Under the pieces are notes generated by a model. It was not told where the DNA came from and did no database searches. It saw only the letters and a list, made by a program, of their open reading frames with translations. A program made the position numbers and the translations under genes. Below, in pieces: positions 32,978 through 43,360 of a stretch of 64,000 nucleotides of DNA. Where the stretch lies: the NCBI RefSeq assembly GCF_002921135.1, contig NZ_PQVJ01000001.1, forward strand, positions 1-64,000, in the 5' to 3' direction. Source of the DNA: Avibacterium gallinarum (GTDB lineage Bacteria > Pseudomonadota > Gammaproteobacteria > Enterobacterales > Pasteurellaceae). Positions within the stretch are counted from its first letter, which is position 1, and the number at the start of each line of letters is the position of its first letter.

Positions 32978-34045
32978 CTAGCGTTTGCGCGCCAGTAGCC
33001 ACCAAGTGATGAGAATAAATAATCCGCTCGGCATTAATGCCCCTGCGATTGGCGGCACATTATAAACTAAACTAAGCGGGCCGAAAATCTCATTGACTAC
33101 ATAAAATAAAAAGCCAAAGCAAATGCCTGTGATCATTCTTGCGCCCATCGTTACGCTACGCAATGGCCCAAAGATGAAAGAGAGCGCCAGCAACATCATT
33201 ACGCCTACGGAAATCGGTTGAAAGATTTTCCGCCAGTAAGTGAGTTCAAAACGCTTGGCGTCTTGCCCTGTTTCTTTCATAAAGGCAATGTAATCTGCTA
33301 GCCCTGAAATAGAAAGCGAAGTCGGACGTAAAGACACAATGCCTAATTTATCGGGCGTTAAGGTAGTTTGCCACGCTTCGTTGAGATAATTGGCTGTGGT
33401 GATTTTGTCCGCTGAAATGTGTGATTTATTCACTTGCATTAATTGCCAGTTGCCATCTTTAAATTCTGCTTGATTGGCGTGGCTGACTTGCTCTAGTTGA
33501 CGTTTGTCATTGAAATGATAAATATAAATATCATTGAGTTTGACGTTATCGGTGATGCGTCTGACATAAATAAAATTATTGCCGTCTTTTGCCCACACGC
33601 CATTTTTAACCGAAAGCATTTCACCGCCTGAAATGGCTTTGGCACGCATATCACGGGCAAATTGTTCCGTTTGCGGAATGCCCCATTCGCCAATGATCAT
33701 CGTCATAATTACCAAAGGAATGGCGGTTTTCATTACCGCAAAACCAATTTTTAAACGTGAAAATCCAGACGCTTGCATTACCACTAATTCACTACGGCTC
33801 GCTAAGTTACCAAGGGCGATCAGCGCACCTAATAAAGCCGCCATTGGGAAGAAGGTTTCAACATCTTTAGGAATGGTTAAAACAGTGAAAAGCCCTGCTT
33901 GCAACACATCATAAGTGCCTCTCCCTACATTGCGAAATTGTTCCACAAATTTAATGATGGCAGAAAGCCCCACCAAGGTGAGCAGAGTGGCGAAAATCGC
34001 CCCTAAAATGGATTTTCCAATATAACGGTCTAATGTATTCATCAT
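32978..34045 (-). CDS. lptG: LPS export permease LptG
   Basis: 355 aa YjgP/YjgQ-family permease; with LptF and LptB2 it extracts lipopolysaccharide from the inner membrane. Six TM segments (three at each end) around a periplasmic jellyroll. N-terminal TLDRYIGKSILGAIFATLLT and the coupling-helix region LASRSELVVMQASGFSRLKI are typical. Lies 12 nt after lptF. First of two adjacent ATG codons chosen because AAGGA is 9 nt upstream. Confidence 0.95.
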   Translation of the reverse strand: MMNTLDRYIGKSILGAIFATLLTLVGLSAIIKFVEQFRNVGRGTYDVLQAGLFTVLTIPKDVETFFPMAALLGALIALGNLASRSELVVMQASGFSRLKIGFAVMKTAIPLVIMTMIIGEWGIPQTEQFARDMRAKAISGGEMLSVKNGVWAKDGNNFIYVRRITDNVKLNDIYIYHFNDKRQLEQVSHANQAEFKDGNWQLMQVNKSHISADKITTANYLNEAWQTTLTPDKLGIVSLRPTSLSISGLADYIAFMKETGQDAKRFELTYWRKIFQPISVGVMMLLALSFIFGPLRSVTMGARMITGICFGFLFYVVNEIFGPLSLVYNVPPIAGALMPSGLFILITWWLLARKR

Positions 34046-34057
34046 TATTTTTATTCC

Positions 34058-35155
34058 TTAGGCGCGTTTCTTGAAGAGTTGATAGCGAATTTTGTACATA
34101 AAGGCGCTGTTCCAGCTATTTAGCCCAATCCCTAAGGCTAAAAAGGCAACATTCACTAGTGGCATTAAAACGCAGGCATCTAATTTACCTGCCACACCGG
34201 CAGATTTGAACGAGCTTTGCAGTAAAAAGTAAATTAAATACAACAAAAGTGCGGGTAAAATTTTGGCAAATCTTCCTTGACGCGGATTCACTCGGCTCAA
34301 TGGTACGGCGATTAATGCCATAATTGGCACAGCAAGAATTAAGGTAATACGCCAATGAAGTTCCGTTTTTCCCGCAGGCGTGGTACTAGCTAGCAGTTGG
34401 CTTAACGGCAGGGTTTCTGCATCATCGCTATCATTTTCTGTGGCTTTATAACCTAAATAGGCTTGATATTGCTCAAAATCCGTAATCCGAAAATCGGGCA
34501 ACATTGCACTGCCTTCAATCCGTTGGCTATGGGTAAGATTTAACACCTGATCGCCATTTGGCAAAGCGGTGAGTTCACCTGAATCCGCCACAATTACAGA
34601 AGGTTTTTCATTTTTCTTATTTTGCATTTGAAAAACGTACACCCCTTGAATAGTGTTATTTTGAATTTTGTCGATAAACAACACTAAATCACTGCTGTTG
34701 GCAGAAATAAATTGCCCAGCGGCTAGCGCCCCCATTGTCGGGTTTGCTTTGGCATCTTTAACGATTTGGCTTTGCTTTTGCAACGCCCAAGGGGATAAAA
34801 CCAACGCATTGTAAGCGGCCAGCCCCGCCGTGGCTAATGATAAGATTAACGCCACTTTTACCAATAAACTTTGTCCCACACCGCAGGCGCGCATTACCGT
34901 AATTTCACTTTCCGCATAAAGGCGCCCAAAGGTGAGCAACAACGCAATAAATAAACACAAAGGCAACATTAATTGCGCCATTGTGGGCATTCCTAAGCCT
35001 AATAATGAAAACACCAAATCGGCTGGCACTTTACCATTGGCCGCAGAACCGAGTACACGCACAAGTTGTTGGCAGAAAAAAATGAGAAGTAAAATGAACA
35101 GAATAGCCGTTTGGCTTTTTAATACTTCTTTGGTTAAATATCTTGTTAAAATCAC
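34058..35155 (-). CDS. lptF: LPS export permease LptF
   Basis: 365 aa, partner of LptG with the same six-TM topology. N-terminus [20 protein letters not shown], coupling region [20 protein letters not shown], and the C-terminal membrane block [12 protein letters not shown]. First gene of lptFG. Divergent from pepA, as in E. coli (pepA/lptFG), which supports the naming. Confidence 0.95.
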   Translation of the reverse strand: MILTRYLTKEVLKSQTAILFILLLIFFCQQLVRVLGSAANGKVPADLVFSLLGLGMPTMAQLMLPLCLFIALLLTFGRLYAESEITVMRACGVGQSLLVKVALILSLATAGLAAYNALVLSPWALQKQSQIVKDAKANPTMGALAAGQFISANSSDLVLFIDKIQNNTIQGVYVFQMQNKKNEKPSVIVADSGELTALPNGDQVLNLTHSQRIEGSAMLPDFRITDFEQYQAYLGYKATENDSDDAETLPLSQLLASTTPAGKTELHWRITLILAVPIMALIAVPLSRVNPRQGRFAKILPALLLYLIYFLLQSSFKSAGVAGKLDACVLMPLVNVAFLALGIGLNSWNSAFMYKIRYQLFKKRA

Positions 35156-35263
35156 CGTATTGCCTATGTTATTTTGCTTGCAATTTTTATGGAAGTCGTT
35201 TCAAATTGAATGGCGTATAATAACGTATTTTTTAACAGAAGGCAGTAAATTAGTGAGGAACAA

Positions 35264-36748
35264 ATGAAATATACTGTAAAAAACACCGCACTTTCTGCGC
35301 TAACCGGTAATGTGATCGTTGGCGTATTTGAAGAAGGAAAACTTTCCACCGCCGCACAGTCGCTTGATCAATTAAGCCAAGGGGCAATTAGCCAACTTAT
35401 CAGCGCAGGCGATGTGAAAGGCAAGCAAGGCGAAGTGGTTACCTTGCGTTTACCTAATGCAAATTTAGAACGCGTTTTCGTGGTGGGCTGCGGCAAACAA
35501 GGGGAACTCAATGTTCGCCAATATAAACAATTAATCAAGAACACGATTCAAGCAGTAAAAGCTACCAATGCGACACAAGTGCATAACTTTTTAACGGAAG
35601 TGCAAATCAACGAACGTGATCTTTATTGGAATGTGAGATTTGCCGTTGAAAGCATCGCAGAAAGTTTTTATCAATTCAATCAATTCAAAAGCAAAAAATC
35701 AGATCAGAATACCGCTTTGCAAGAAATGGTGCTTGTCGTTGATTCAGCACAGCAAACAGAAGCAGAAAAAGCGGTTCAACAAGGGCAAGCTATTGCACTT
35801 GGCGTGCGCTGCGCGAAAGACGTGGCAAATTGCCCGCCAAATGTGTGTAATCCTGTGTATTTAGCAGAACAAGCGAAAAAACTTGCTGAAAAATCACCGC
35901 ACTTTAAAGTGAGCGTGCTTGGTGAAAAAGAAATGGCTGAGCTTGGAATGAATGCCTACCTTGCGGTTTCACAAGGCAGCCAAAACGAAGCGCAACTTTC
36001 TATTATTGAATATCGCAATCACCCAAATCCGCGGGCAAAACCTATCGTGTTAGTGGGCAAAGGCTTAACCTTTGACGCAGGTGGTATTTCCTTAAAACCA
36101 GCGGATAGTATGGACGAAATGAAATACGATATGGGCGGCGCGGCTTCGGTTTATGGTGTAATGAATGCCTTGGCAGAATTACAACTGCCGCTAAATGTGA
36201 TTGGCGTGCTAGCGGGTTGTGAAAACTTGCCAGACGGCAATGCCTATCGCCCAGGAGATATTTTAACCACAATGAGCGGCTTAACCGTAGAAGTGCTGAA
36301 TACCGATGCGGAAGGGCGTTTAGTGCTGTGCGATACGCTCACTTATGTAGAACGCTTTGAACCTGAGCTAGTGATCGATGTTGCCACCCTAACAGGGGCT
36401 TGCGTAGTGGCACTAGGACAGCACAACAGCGGTTTAATGTCGCCAAATGATCGCCTCGCGGAACAGTTACTCAATGCCGCACAACAAAGCGCGGATAAAG
36501 CTTGGCGTTTACCACTAAGCGAAGAATACCAAGAACAGCTTAAATCCCCATTTGCCGATCTTGCCAACATCGGCGGCCGCTGGGGTGGTGCAATCACCGC
36601 AGGTGAGTTTTTATCTAACTTCACCAAAAACTACACTTGGGCTCACTTAGACATCGCCGGCACCGCCTGGCTACAAGGCGCCAACAAAGGCGCAACCGGA
36701 CGCCCTGTGAATTTACTCACGCAGTTTTTGATCGATCAGGTAAAATAA
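35264..36748 (+). CDS. pepA: Leucyl aminopeptidase PepA
   Basis: 494 aa M17 metalloaminopeptidase, cytoplasmic hexamer with two zinc or manganese ions. Metal and catalytic residues lie in [29 protein letters not shown] and the family signature [10 protein letters not shown]. In E. coli PepA also binds DNA in site-specific recombination (cer/Xer) and carAB control. ATG follows GAGG. Divergent from lptFG. Confidence 0.96.
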   Translation: MKYTVKNTALSALTGNVIVGVFEEGKLSTAAQSLDQLSQGAISQLISAGDVKGKQGEVVTLRLPNANLERVFVVGCGKQGELNVRQYKQLIKNTIQAVKATNATQVHNFLTEVQINERDLYWNVRFAVESIAESFYQFNQFKSKKSDQNTALQEMVLVVDSAQQTEAEKAVQQGQAIALGVRCAKDVANCPPNVCNPVYLAEQAKKLAEKSPHFKVSVLGEKEMAELGMNAYLAVSQGSQNEAQLSIIEYRNHPNPRAKPIVLVGKGLTFDAGGISLKPADSMDEMKYDMGGAASVYGVMNALAELQLPLNVIGVLAGCENLPDGNAYRPGDILTTMSGLTVEVLNTDAEGRLVLCDTLTYVERFEPELVIDVATLTGACVVALGQHNSGLMSPNDRLAEQLLNAAQQSADKAWRLPLSEEYQEQLKSPFADLANIGGRWGGAITAGEFLSNFTKNYTWAHLDIAGTAWLQGANKGATGRPVNLLTQFLIDQVK

Positions 36749-36752
36749 GCAT

Positions 36753-36784
36753 AAAAAATCCCTTAATTATTTGAGGGATTTTTC
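36753..36784. terminator. Bidirectional terminator between pepA and selD
   Basis: AAAAATCCCT and AGGGATTTTT pair around TAATTATTTG. It sits between the convergent pepA and selD genes and has A and T runs on both sides. Confidence 0.85.
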
Positions 36785-36793
36785 TTTTGAACA

Positions 36794-37897
36794 CTACTCC
36801 ACTTCAATCAAAAATGCTTGATCTTGATCCCTAAGTTCTCCGATCTCAAACAATTCCACACCTTCTTGCTGTGCTAGCGCTGTTACTTGCTCCACCGCTT
36901 CAGGTTTTACTGCAATAAGCAAACCGCCTGAGGTTTGTGGATCGCACAACACAGCTTTTTGTAGATCATTCATTGGGGAAATTTTGTATCCGTAGCTCTC
37001 AAAATTTCGTCCTGTGCCACCAGGTACGCAACCTTTTTCAATATAGCGGATCACGCCATCTAGGGTTTTGATTTTATCAAAATACACTTTTGCCTTGAGC
37101 TGAGAACCCTCGCAAATCTCACTTAAATGGCCAAGCAAGCCAAAGCCAGTTACATCCGTCATTGCGGTGATGCCGTCTAACTCCGCAAATTTTGTGCCAA
37201 TTTTGTTCATTTGGCACATTGTTGCGGTAGCAAGGCCTTTGTGTTCAGGTTTAAGTTTGCCTTTTTTCTCCGCCGTGGTTAAAACGCCAATGCCAAGCGG
37301 TTTGGTGAGATAAAGTTTGCAGCCAGCTTGTGCGGAAGCGTTCTTTTTCACTTTGTCGGTAGAAATCACGCCTGTTACGGCTAGACCAAAAATCGGCTCT
37401 GGGGCATCAATGGAGTGACCGCCTGCTAAGGCGATGCCTGCTTGTTGGCACGCAAAGCGCCCGCCGTCCACAATACGTTGCGCCACACTAGGTGGAAGTA
37501 ATTTGATTGGGAAGCCTAAAATCGCAATGGCCATAATGGGTTTACCACCCATTGCGAAAATATCACTAATGGCATTGGTGGCAGCAATGCGTCCAAAATC
37601 AAAGGGATCATCTACGATCGGCATAAAGAAATCTGTGGTACTGATAATGCCTATCCCATTGCCAATATCATAAACCGCTGCGTCATCTTTGGTTTCATTG
37701 CCCACCAATAAATTAGGATCGACAAATTTTTCCATTTCAGAATGTAAAATAGTTTCTAGCACTTTCGGCGAAATTTTACAACCGCACCCTGCGCCGTGGC
37801 TATATTGCGTTAAACGAATAGTTTCTGCCACGGTTTGATCTAGGGCATTTTGAACATCGGTGAGATTGGTTTGTTTTGATTTAGTTTCTTTTGACAT
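36794..37897 (-). CDS. selD: Selenide, water dikinase SelD (Cys form)
   Basis: 367 aa. Makes selenophosphate from selenide and ATP for selenocysteine and selenouridine synthesis. The catalytic loop [11 protein letters not shown] gives C38 and K41, matching E. coli C17 and K20. The codon at 38 is TGC, so this is a cysteine enzyme, unlike the selenocysteine-containing SelD of H. influenzae. The N-terminus is about 20 residues longer than E. coli. selA, selB and selC are not in the window. Confidence 0.95.
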   Translation of the reverse strand: MSKETKSKQTNLTDVQNALDQTVAETIRLTQYSHGAGCGCKISPKVLETILHSEMEKFVDPNLLVGNETKDDAAVYDIGNGIGIISTTDFFMPIVDDPFDFGRIAATNAISDIFAMGGKPIMAIAILGFPIKLLPPSVAQRIVDGGRFACQQAGIALAGGHSIDAPEPIFGLAVTGVISTDKVKKNASAQAGCKLYLTKPLGIGVLTTAEKKGKLKPEHKGLATATMCQMNKIGTKFAELDGITAMTDVTGFGLLGHLSEICEGSQLKAKVYFDKIKTLDGVIRYIEKGCVPGGTGRNFESYGYKISPMNDLQKAVLCDPQTSGGLLIAVKPEAVEQVTALAQQEGVELFEIGELRDQDQAFLIEVE

Positions 37898-37952
37898 AGC
37901 TTCCTCGCTTTACCATCAACTGATGAGTGAATATTTTCATTATACTCTGATT

Positions 37953-38046
37953 TTAGGGGCTGTTGATCATTCATTTTACATTTGAGCTAGAGCCTATTTT
38001 TTATGAGAATAAAGCGAATATAAAATGAATGATCAACAACCCCTAA
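37953..38046. mobile_element. MITE-like element, 94 bp with 26-bp terminal inverted repeats
   Basis: The left end TTAGGGGCTGTTGATC... (37953-37978) and the reverse complement of the right end (38021-38046) match at 25 of 26 bases; the one difference is C/T. Between them lie 42 bp of AT-rich, non-coding sequence. This is the layout of a miniature inverted-repeat element. I could not assign it to an IS family. An uptake sequence begins at its right edge. Confidence 0.7.
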
Positions 38047-38124
38047 GTGCGGTGATTTTTTGTGAAATTTTTACTAGAATAACGGATTATTATTTTTCCC
38101 TTTTATGTCGCTAAATAGACGAAA

Positions 38125-39129
38125 ATGAATAAACGAAAACGCCCCACCCTACAAATAATCGCCGATCATCTTGGTTTAACCAAAATGACTATTAGCCGTT
38201 ATTTACGCAATCCTGATTCCGTTGCGCCAGAAACGCAGCACAAAATCGCTGCCGCGATTGAACAATTTGGCTATATTCCTAATCGAGCGCCTGATATTTT
38301 ATCTAACGCCAAAAGTTTGGCCATTGGTGTGTTATTGCCCTCTCTCACCAACCAAGTGTTCGCGGAAGTGTTGAAAGGTATTGAATTAATTACGGATAAA
38401 GCTGGCTATCAAACGATGGTGGCGCACTATGGATATAGCGTAGAAAAAGAAGAACAACGCATTGAAAGCCTGCTTTCTTATAATGTGGACGGATTAATTT
38501 TATCGGAAAATCACCATAGCCCACGTACCTTAAAAATGCTTGAAGTCGCCAATATTCCTGTGATTGAAATTATGGACAGCAGCGAAATGGGCATTCAGCA
38601 AGTGGTGGGCTTTGATAATGTGGCGGCGGCGCAATCTATGGTGGAAACAATGATTCATTACGGGCATAAAAATATCCTTTATTTCACTGCGCGAATGGAT
38701 AAACGCACCAAGCTGAAAATGCAAGGCTATGAAAATGCAATGAAAAAACACGGCTTAACACCACATAGCCTGATTACCTCTGAACCTTCTTCTTTCACTC
38801 TAGGAGCAAATTTACTACGCCAAGCCCTGAGCGAATACCCCGAAACCAACGGCATTTTTTGTACCAATGATGACTTAGCTATTGGTGCGTTGTTTGAGTG
38901 TCAGCGTTTGGGGATCAAGATTCCGCAAGATATAGCCATTGCAGGTTTCCACGGTCACGATGTGGGGCAATCAATGACACCACAACTTGCCACCGTGATC
39001 ACGCCAAGATTAGAGATTGGCAAAATTGCAGCGCAAGAATTGCTCAATCGCTTACAAGGTATCCCAATGAAAAGCCACATTATCAACTTAGGTTATGAAA
39101 TTCATTTGGGGCAAAGTGTTAAGCCTTAA
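38125..39129 (+). CDS. gntR: Gluconate repressor-like GntR (LacI family)
   Basis: 334 aa LacI-type regulator. N-terminal HTH RPTLQIIADHLGLTKMTISR and hinge NRAPDILSNAKSLAIGVLLP, then a sugar-binding domain. The overall pattern, including PSLTNQVFAEVLKGIE and SYNVDGLILSE, matches E. coli GntR/IdnR rather than RbsR or PurR. No gluconate genes lie in the window, so it acts in trans. ATG 38125 has only a weak RBS. GntR is the best guess; IdnR-like is the alternative. Confidence 0.8.
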   Translation: MNKRKRPTLQIIADHLGLTKMTISRYLRNPDSVAPETQHKIAAAIEQFGYIPNRAPDILSNAKSLAIGVLLPSLTNQVFAEVLKGIELITDKAGYQTMVAHYGYSVEKEEQRIESLLSYNVDGLILSENHHSPRTLKMLEVANIPVIEIMDSSEMGIQQVVGFDNVAAAQSMVETMIHYGHKNILYFTARMDKRTKLKMQGYENAMKKHGLTPHSLITSEPSSFTLGANLLRQALSEYPETNGIFCTNDDLAIGALFECQRLGIKIPQDIAIAGFHGHDVGQSMTPQLATVITPRLEIGKIAAQELLNRLQGIPMKSHIINLGYEIHLGQSVKP

Positions 39130-39160
39130 TCACTATTCTTAATCGTTATTCCACGCCATT

Positions 39161-39192
39161 AAAAAAGGCATCTCAAGATGCCCTTTCTTTTT
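39161..39192. terminator. Bidirectional terminator between gntR and mdh
   Basis: GGCATCT and AGATGCC form a short strong stem flanked by AAAAAA on the left and CTTTCTTTTT on the right, between the convergent gntR and mdh genes. Confidence 0.85.
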
Positions 39193-39207
39193 AATCGCTA
39201 ACTAAAA

Positions 39208-40143
39208 TCAGCCATTCACAAATTTTTCGCCAAGTTCAATATCTGCACGCAAGGTTGGTAACATATCTTCTAAGGCTTTTTGCTCGAAAGCACTTAATTC
39301 GCCAATTGGCAGAATTTCCTCTACCCCATCTTTACCTAAACGAACAGGCTGTGCGAAGAAACGTGCGTATTTGCCATCACCTTCTACATAGCTACATTCC
39401 ACTACAGTTTGACCACTCAAGCCTTTCACTAAAGAGCGGGCAAAACGTGCTGCGGCTTGTGCCATAGAAAGGGTTGCTGAACCACCACCTGCTTTGGCTT
39501 CCACCACTTCGGTACCTGCGTTTTGGATACGTTTGGTAAGCGGTGCAATTTCTTCCTCTTTCCATTGTGCATATTGCACTTGAGAGAGTAAAGGTAAAAT
39601 GGTTACACCTGAATGTCCACCAATCACTGGCACAGCGGTGCGTGAAACATCAAGATCTTTTAATTCAGCAACAAAGGTTTCTGAACGGATCACATCTAAT
39701 GTTGTTACGCCAAATAGTTTGCGTTTGTCATACACACCCGCTTTTTTCAGCACTTCTGCGGCAATGGCAACAGTGGTATTAACAGGATTGGTGATAATAC
39801 CAATACAGGCTTTCGGGCAAACTTGTGCTACTTTTTCAACAAGATTACGCACAATACCCGCATTAATATTAAATAAATCAGAACGATCCATACCTGGCTT
39901 ACGCGCCACACCTGCTGAAATCAACACTACATCTGCGCCTTGTAACGCTGGCGTTGGATCTTCACCAGAAAATCCCCGCACTTTAACCGCGGTTGGGATA
40001 TGGCTAACGTCCACCGCAACACCTGGGGTAACAGGGGCAATATCATAAAGAGATAATTCTGAACCAGCGGGTAGCTGTAACTTTAACAATAATGCTAATG
40101 CTTGACCAATTCCGCCTGCGGCACCTAAAACTGCAACTTTCAT
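39208..40143 (-). CDS. mdh: Malate dehydrogenase Mdh
   Basis: 311 aa NAD-dependent malate dehydrogenase of the E. coli type. The N-terminal NAD loop is [16 protein letters not shown]. Substrate arginines lie in [12 protein letters not shown], and the active-site histidine in [13 protein letters not shown]. Length is one residue from E. coli Mdh. Divergent from argR, the same arrangement as in E. coli. Confidence 0.97.
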   Translation of the reverse strand: MKVAVLGAAGGIGQALALLLKLQLPAGSELSLYDIAPVTPGVAVDVSHIPTAVKVRGFSGEDPTPALQGADVVLISAGVARKPGMDRSDLFNINAGIVRNLVEKVAQVCPKACIGIITNPVNTTVAIAAEVLKKAGVYDKRKLFGVTTLDVIRSETFVAELKDLDVSRTAVPVIGGHSGVTILPLLSQVQYAQWKEEEIAPLTKRIQNAGTEVVEAKAGGGSATLSMAQAAARFARSLVKGLSGQTVVECSYVEGDGKYARFFAQPVRLGKDGVEEILPIGELSAFEQKALEDMLPTLRADIELGEKFVNG

Positions 40144-40312
40144 TTAATACTCCTCTTTTTGGTTATAAATCAAGTTAATTGGATTTTAGACTTATCCCAT
40201 AGCAAATTCAAACAGAGAAATTCAATAGTGAGATCTAATTCAAATTTTTAAAAAATTTATTTTAAAATTGTTGCATTTCCTTTCTATTATGGCTTTTAAA
40301 ACTTGCTAAAAA

Positions 40313-40330
40313 TTGAATTTTTATGCAAAA
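40313..40330. promoter_or_regulatory. Putative ARG box in the mdh/argR gap
   Basis: ATTGAATTTTTATGCAAA matches the ARG box pattern (TGAAT, four to five A/T, then ATTCA-like) with mismatches in the right half. It lies 34 bp before argR and would allow autoregulation. Visual match only. Confidence 0.35.
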
Positions 40331-40363
40331 TCTTTGCAGATATTCGCAACATAGCCAAACATT

Positions 40364-40831
40364 ATGAGTACAGACAAACACGATAATTTAATCTCTGCGT
40401 TTAAAACCTTGCTAGAACAAGAGCGTTTTGGCTCGCAAGGGGAAATTGTAAATGCCTTGCAACAGCTCGGTTTTAGCAATATTAATCAATCTAAAGTTTC
40501 CCGAATGCTGACTAAATTTGGCGCGGTTCGCACGCGCAATAGCCGAATGGAAATGGTCTATTGTTTACCCGCGGAATTAAGTGTGCCTACCTCTAGCAGC
40601 CCATTAAAAAACTTAGTGTTAGACATCGATCACAACGATTTTTTAATCGTGGTAAAAACCAGCCCTGGAGCCGCACAACTTATCGCGCGCTTATTAGATT
40701 CTGTAGGCAAAGCAGATGGTATTCTCGGCACAATCGCAGGGGACGACACCATTTTTATCACGCCAACATCAGACACAGCGATTTTAGACTTAATGCAACG
40801 TGTGCAAGAATTATTTGAAACTAGCCTATAA
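40364..40831 (+). CDS. argR: Arginine repressor ArgR
   Basis: 155 aa. The N-terminal winged helix-turn-helix ([35 protein letters not shown]) is followed by the C-terminal arginine-binding hexamerisation domain with [14 protein letters not shown] and [11 protein letters not shown]. Represses arginine biosynthesis genes with arginine as corepressor. The stop overlaps the next gene start (TAATG). Confidence 0.96.
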   Translation: MSTDKHDNLISAFKTLLEQERFGSQGEIVNALQQLGFSNINQSKVSRMLTKFGAVRTRNSRMEMVYCLPAELSVPTSSSPLKNLVLDIDHNDFLIVVKTSPGAAQLIARLLDSVGKADGILGTIAGDDTIFITPTSDTAILDLMQRVQELFETSL

Positions 40832-41727
40832 TGAATATTCTACTCACCGGTGGCACAGGGCTGATTGGTTCAGCCTTAATCCCACAACTTCTCGCCAAAC
40901 AACATCGCATTTGTCTTTTAACGCGTAATATTCAGCCTGAGCGTTTTCCAACTGAAATAAGCGAAGCACAACAAGAAGTACAACAAATTGATAATCTTGC
41001 CTCATTGCAAAATCTCAATGCCTTTGATGCGGTGATTAATTTAGCTGGTGAACCGATTTTCGCGCATCGCTGGACAGCCAAACAAAAAGCTAAACTTTTT
41101 GCTAGCCGAGTAAATTTAACGCAAAATTTGACCGCACTTATTAATCAAAGTGAGACCCCACCGCACACCTTTATCTCAGGATCAGCCACAGGTTTCTATG
41201 GCGATCATCAAGATCATTGGATTGATGAAAGCACTCCCGCTGGCACAGCATTTCCTGCACAACTTTGCCAACAATGGGAAGCCGCGGCAATGCAAGCTAA
41301 CACCCGCGTTTGCTTATTACGCACCGCAATGGTGATGAGTCCAAATGGCGGTGCATTAAGTAAAATGTTGCCGTTATATCGTTTAGGATTAGGTGGAAAA
41401 CTCGGCAGTGGTAAACAATATTGGGCTTGGATCAGCTTACAAGATATGATCGCAGGGATTTTATTTTTATTGGAAAACCCACAATGTAAAGGCGCGTTCA
41501 ATTTCACTGCCCCACAGCCCATCACCAATCAAGATTTCAACCAGCAGTTAGGCAATTTCCTTAAGCGCCCCCATTTCGCCAATGTGCCCGCATTCTTATT
41601 ACGTTGGATTTTAGGTGATCGCTCACAATTATTATTAGACAGCCAACGCATTAAGCCAGCGCACCTAATTGAAGCAGGATTTGAATTTCAAGTGGAAAGT
41701 TTTTCGGCGTTTTTAGAAAAAATTTAA
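40831..41727 (+). CDS. TIGR01777-family NAD(P)-binding epimerase (YfcH-like)
   Basis: 298 aa extended short-chain dehydrogenase. N-terminal Rossmann motif TGGTGLIGSAL (6-16), family blocks NLAGEPIFAHRWTAKQK and SGSATGFYGD, and the C-terminal DUF1731 region FLLRWILGDRSQLLLDSQRI. Similar to E. coli YfcH; substrate unknown. Translationally coupled to argR by a one-base overlap, an arrangement not found in E. coli. Confidence 0.88.
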   Translation: MNILLTGGTGLIGSALIPQLLAKQHRICLLTRNIQPERFPTEISEAQQEVQQIDNLASLQNLNAFDAVINLAGEPIFAHRWTAKQKAKLFASRVNLTQNLTALINQSETPPHTFISGSATGFYGDHQDHWIDESTPAGTAFPAQLCQQWEAAAMQANTRVCLLRTAMVMSPNGGALSKMLPLYRLGLGGKLGSGKQYWAWISLQDMIAGILFLLENPQCKGAFNFTAPQPITNQDFNQQLGNFLKRPHFANVPAFLLRWILGDRSQLLLDSQRIKPAHLIEAGFEFQVESFSAFLEKI

Positions 41728-41807
41728 GAAGATAAAAGAGGATATTTTCGGCGAGAATGGATAACTAACATTGCAGAAGGAGAAATCCGCATAGGCTTAA
41801 CTGGCAT
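41724..41807 (-). pseudogene. Possible RelE/ParE toxin stub
   Basis: A 27-codon frame on the minus strand starts MPVKPMRISPSAML at 41807 and overlaps the end of the antitoxin gene by 11 nt. The opening resembles the beta strand and first helix of RelE/ParE toxins. It breaks off after residue 14 and stops against the end of the YfcH-like gene. Too short to be functional; weak evidence. Confidence 0.3.
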
Positions 41808-41982
41808 ACTCCAAAAGCTCCTCGCGTTCTAACATTTCTAATTCTAACGCTTTGCGTTTTAGCAATTCATCAGTATGTTTTTTCCATTCTTCAAGGCTCA
41901 TATATTCACCGCGCGCCAAAGCAGCCTCGCCCTCGGCAATACGCTCTGCCAAAAACTCATCATAACCTGCTTCTTTTAACAT
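41797..41982 (-). CDS. Orphan antitoxin-like small protein
   Basis: 61 aa: MLKEAGYDEFLAERIAEGEA, ALARGEYMSLEEWKKHTDEL and LLKRKALELEMLEREELLEY. The GEYMS-EEW pattern is like the toxin-wrapping C terminus of type II antitoxins (YefM/StbD or PrlF-like groups). ATG 41982 has AGGAAAAGAAA upstream. No intact toxin is next to it, only the stub at 41724-41807. Function is inferred from pattern. Confidence 0.55.
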   Translation of the reverse strand: MLKEAGYDEFLAERIAEGEAALARGEYMSLEEWKKHTDELLKRKALELEMLEREELLEYAS

Positions 41983-42068
41983 TTTCTTTTCCTCTATTGA
42001 ATAGATAAAATACAATGCAAGCCTACGCCATAATCATTGTAAATTCAACATCTACCTAAAATTTTCTA

Positions 42069-42097
42069 TTGTTATCCCTGCCAGAAACTAGGATAAT
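42069..42097 (+). promoter_or_regulatory. Promoter of the rnf operon
   Basis: TTGTTA (42069-42074) and GATAAT (42092-42097) with 17-bp spacing, 84 bp before rnfA. No other strong promoter is seen in the 165-nt gap. No regulator site recognised. Confidence 0.55.
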
Positions 42098-42180
42098 AGC
42101 AAGCTAGATTTTTTCTGACAACTTGGCTTTCATGCATATAAAAATCATAACAAGGTAATGAAAGCAAGGATAACAAACTG

Positions 42181-42762
42181 ATGACTGACTATATTTTATT
42201 AATTATTAGCACCGCACTTATCAATAACTTTGTCCTAGTGAAATTCCTAGGGCTTTGTCCTTTTATGGGGGTATCGAAAAAAATCGAAACTGCCATTGGA
42301 ATGGGACTTGCCACAATGTTTGTGCTAACCGTTGCTTCCCTTTGTTCCTATTTGATTGATCGCTACTTGCTCACGCCATTTAATGGCAATTTTTTACGCA
42401 CCTTAGTGTTTATTTTAGTGATCGCCGTGGTGGTGCAATTTACCGAAATGGTGATTCATAAAACCAGCCCAACCCTTTATCGTTTACTGGGGGTATTTTT
42501 GCCACTGATTACCACAAACTGCGCAGTGTTAGGCGTGGCGTTATTAAATGTGAACTTAGCCCATAATTTAACCCAGTCTGTGGTTTACGGTTTCGGTGCT
42601 TCCCTTGGTTTTTCCCTTGTTTTAGTGCTATTTGCTGCCCTGCGTGAACGCCTTGCCGCTGCCGATGTGCCAATGCCTTTCCGTGGTGCGTCTATCGCCT
42701 TAATCACCGCAGGATTAATGTCCCTTGCATTTATGGGTTTTGCTGGCATAGTGAGAGTGTAA
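42181..42762 (+). CDS. rnfA: Rnf complex membrane subunit RnfA
   Basis: 193 aa integral membrane protein with six TM helices. First gene of the six-gene Rnf (Rsx) complex, which couples electron transfer between ferredoxin and NAD to ion transport. In E. coli the complex keeps SoxR reduced. Recognised from [20 protein letters not shown] and [20 protein letters not shown]. The next gene starts 1 nt after its stop. Confidence 0.96.
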   Translation: MTDYILLIISTALINNFVLVKFLGLCPFMGVSKKIETAIGMGLATMFVLTVASLCSYLIDRYLLTPFNGNFLRTLVFILVIAVVVQFTEMVIHKTSPTLYRLLGVFLPLITTNCAVLGVALLNVNLAHNLTQSVVYGFGASLGFSLVLVLFAALRERLAAADVPMPFRGASIALITAGLMSLAFMGFAGIVRV

Positions 42763-42763
42763 A

Positions 42764-43360
42764 ATGACAACCTTATATTATGTTCTTCTCGCTATTAGCG
42801 TACTTGCTTTGATTTTTGGGGCGATTTTAGGCTTAGCTTCCATCAAACTAAAAGTGCAAGCCGATCCTATCGTAGAAAAAATTGATGCCCTACTGCCGCA
42901 AAGCCAATGCGGACAATGCGGTTACCCCGGTTGTAAGCCTTATGCCGAAGCCATTGCACAAGGCGATGTGATTACCAAATGCGTTCCCGGTGGTCAGCCA
43001 TTAGTGGTGAAAATTGCCGATTTATTAGGCGTGGACGTGCCTGCAACGGATTTTGATGAAGAAGATAATGCGCCAAAAGTGGCATTTATCCACGAAGATA
43101 TGTGTATTGGTTGCACCAAATGTATTCAGGCCTGCCCTGTTGATGCCATTATTGGTACAAATAAAGCAATGCACACAGTGATTCCTGATCTTTGCACAGG
43201 CTGCGAACTCTGCGTTGCTCCTTGCCCGACAGATTGCATTTCAATGATAAAAATAGAACAAGACATTGATCATTGGGATTGGAAATTCGATCCCAGCTTA
43301 ACCATTCCCGTGGTAGAGATTACTGCAAGCAGCACGAATAATCAGGGAGCGGAAAAATAA
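42764..43360 (+). CDS. rnfB: Rnf complex iron-sulfur subunit RnfB
   Basis: 198 aa. One N-terminal TM anchor, then a Cys-rich cluster [10 protein letters not shown] (from about residue 47). Two 4Fe-4S ferredoxin motifs follow: [12 protein letters not shown] and [12 protein letters not shown]. Passes electrons within the Rnf complex. Stop overlaps the start of rnfC by one base. Confidence 0.96.
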   Translation: MTTLYYVLLAISVLALIFGAILGLASIKLKVQADPIVEKIDALLPQSQCGQCGYPGCKPYAEAIAQGDVITKCVPGGQPLVVKIADLLGVDVPATDFDEEDNAPKVAFIHEDMCIGCTKCIQACPVDAIIGTNKAMHTVIPDLCTGCELCVAPCPTDCISMIKIEQDIDHWDWKFDPSLTIPVVEITASSTNNQGAEK

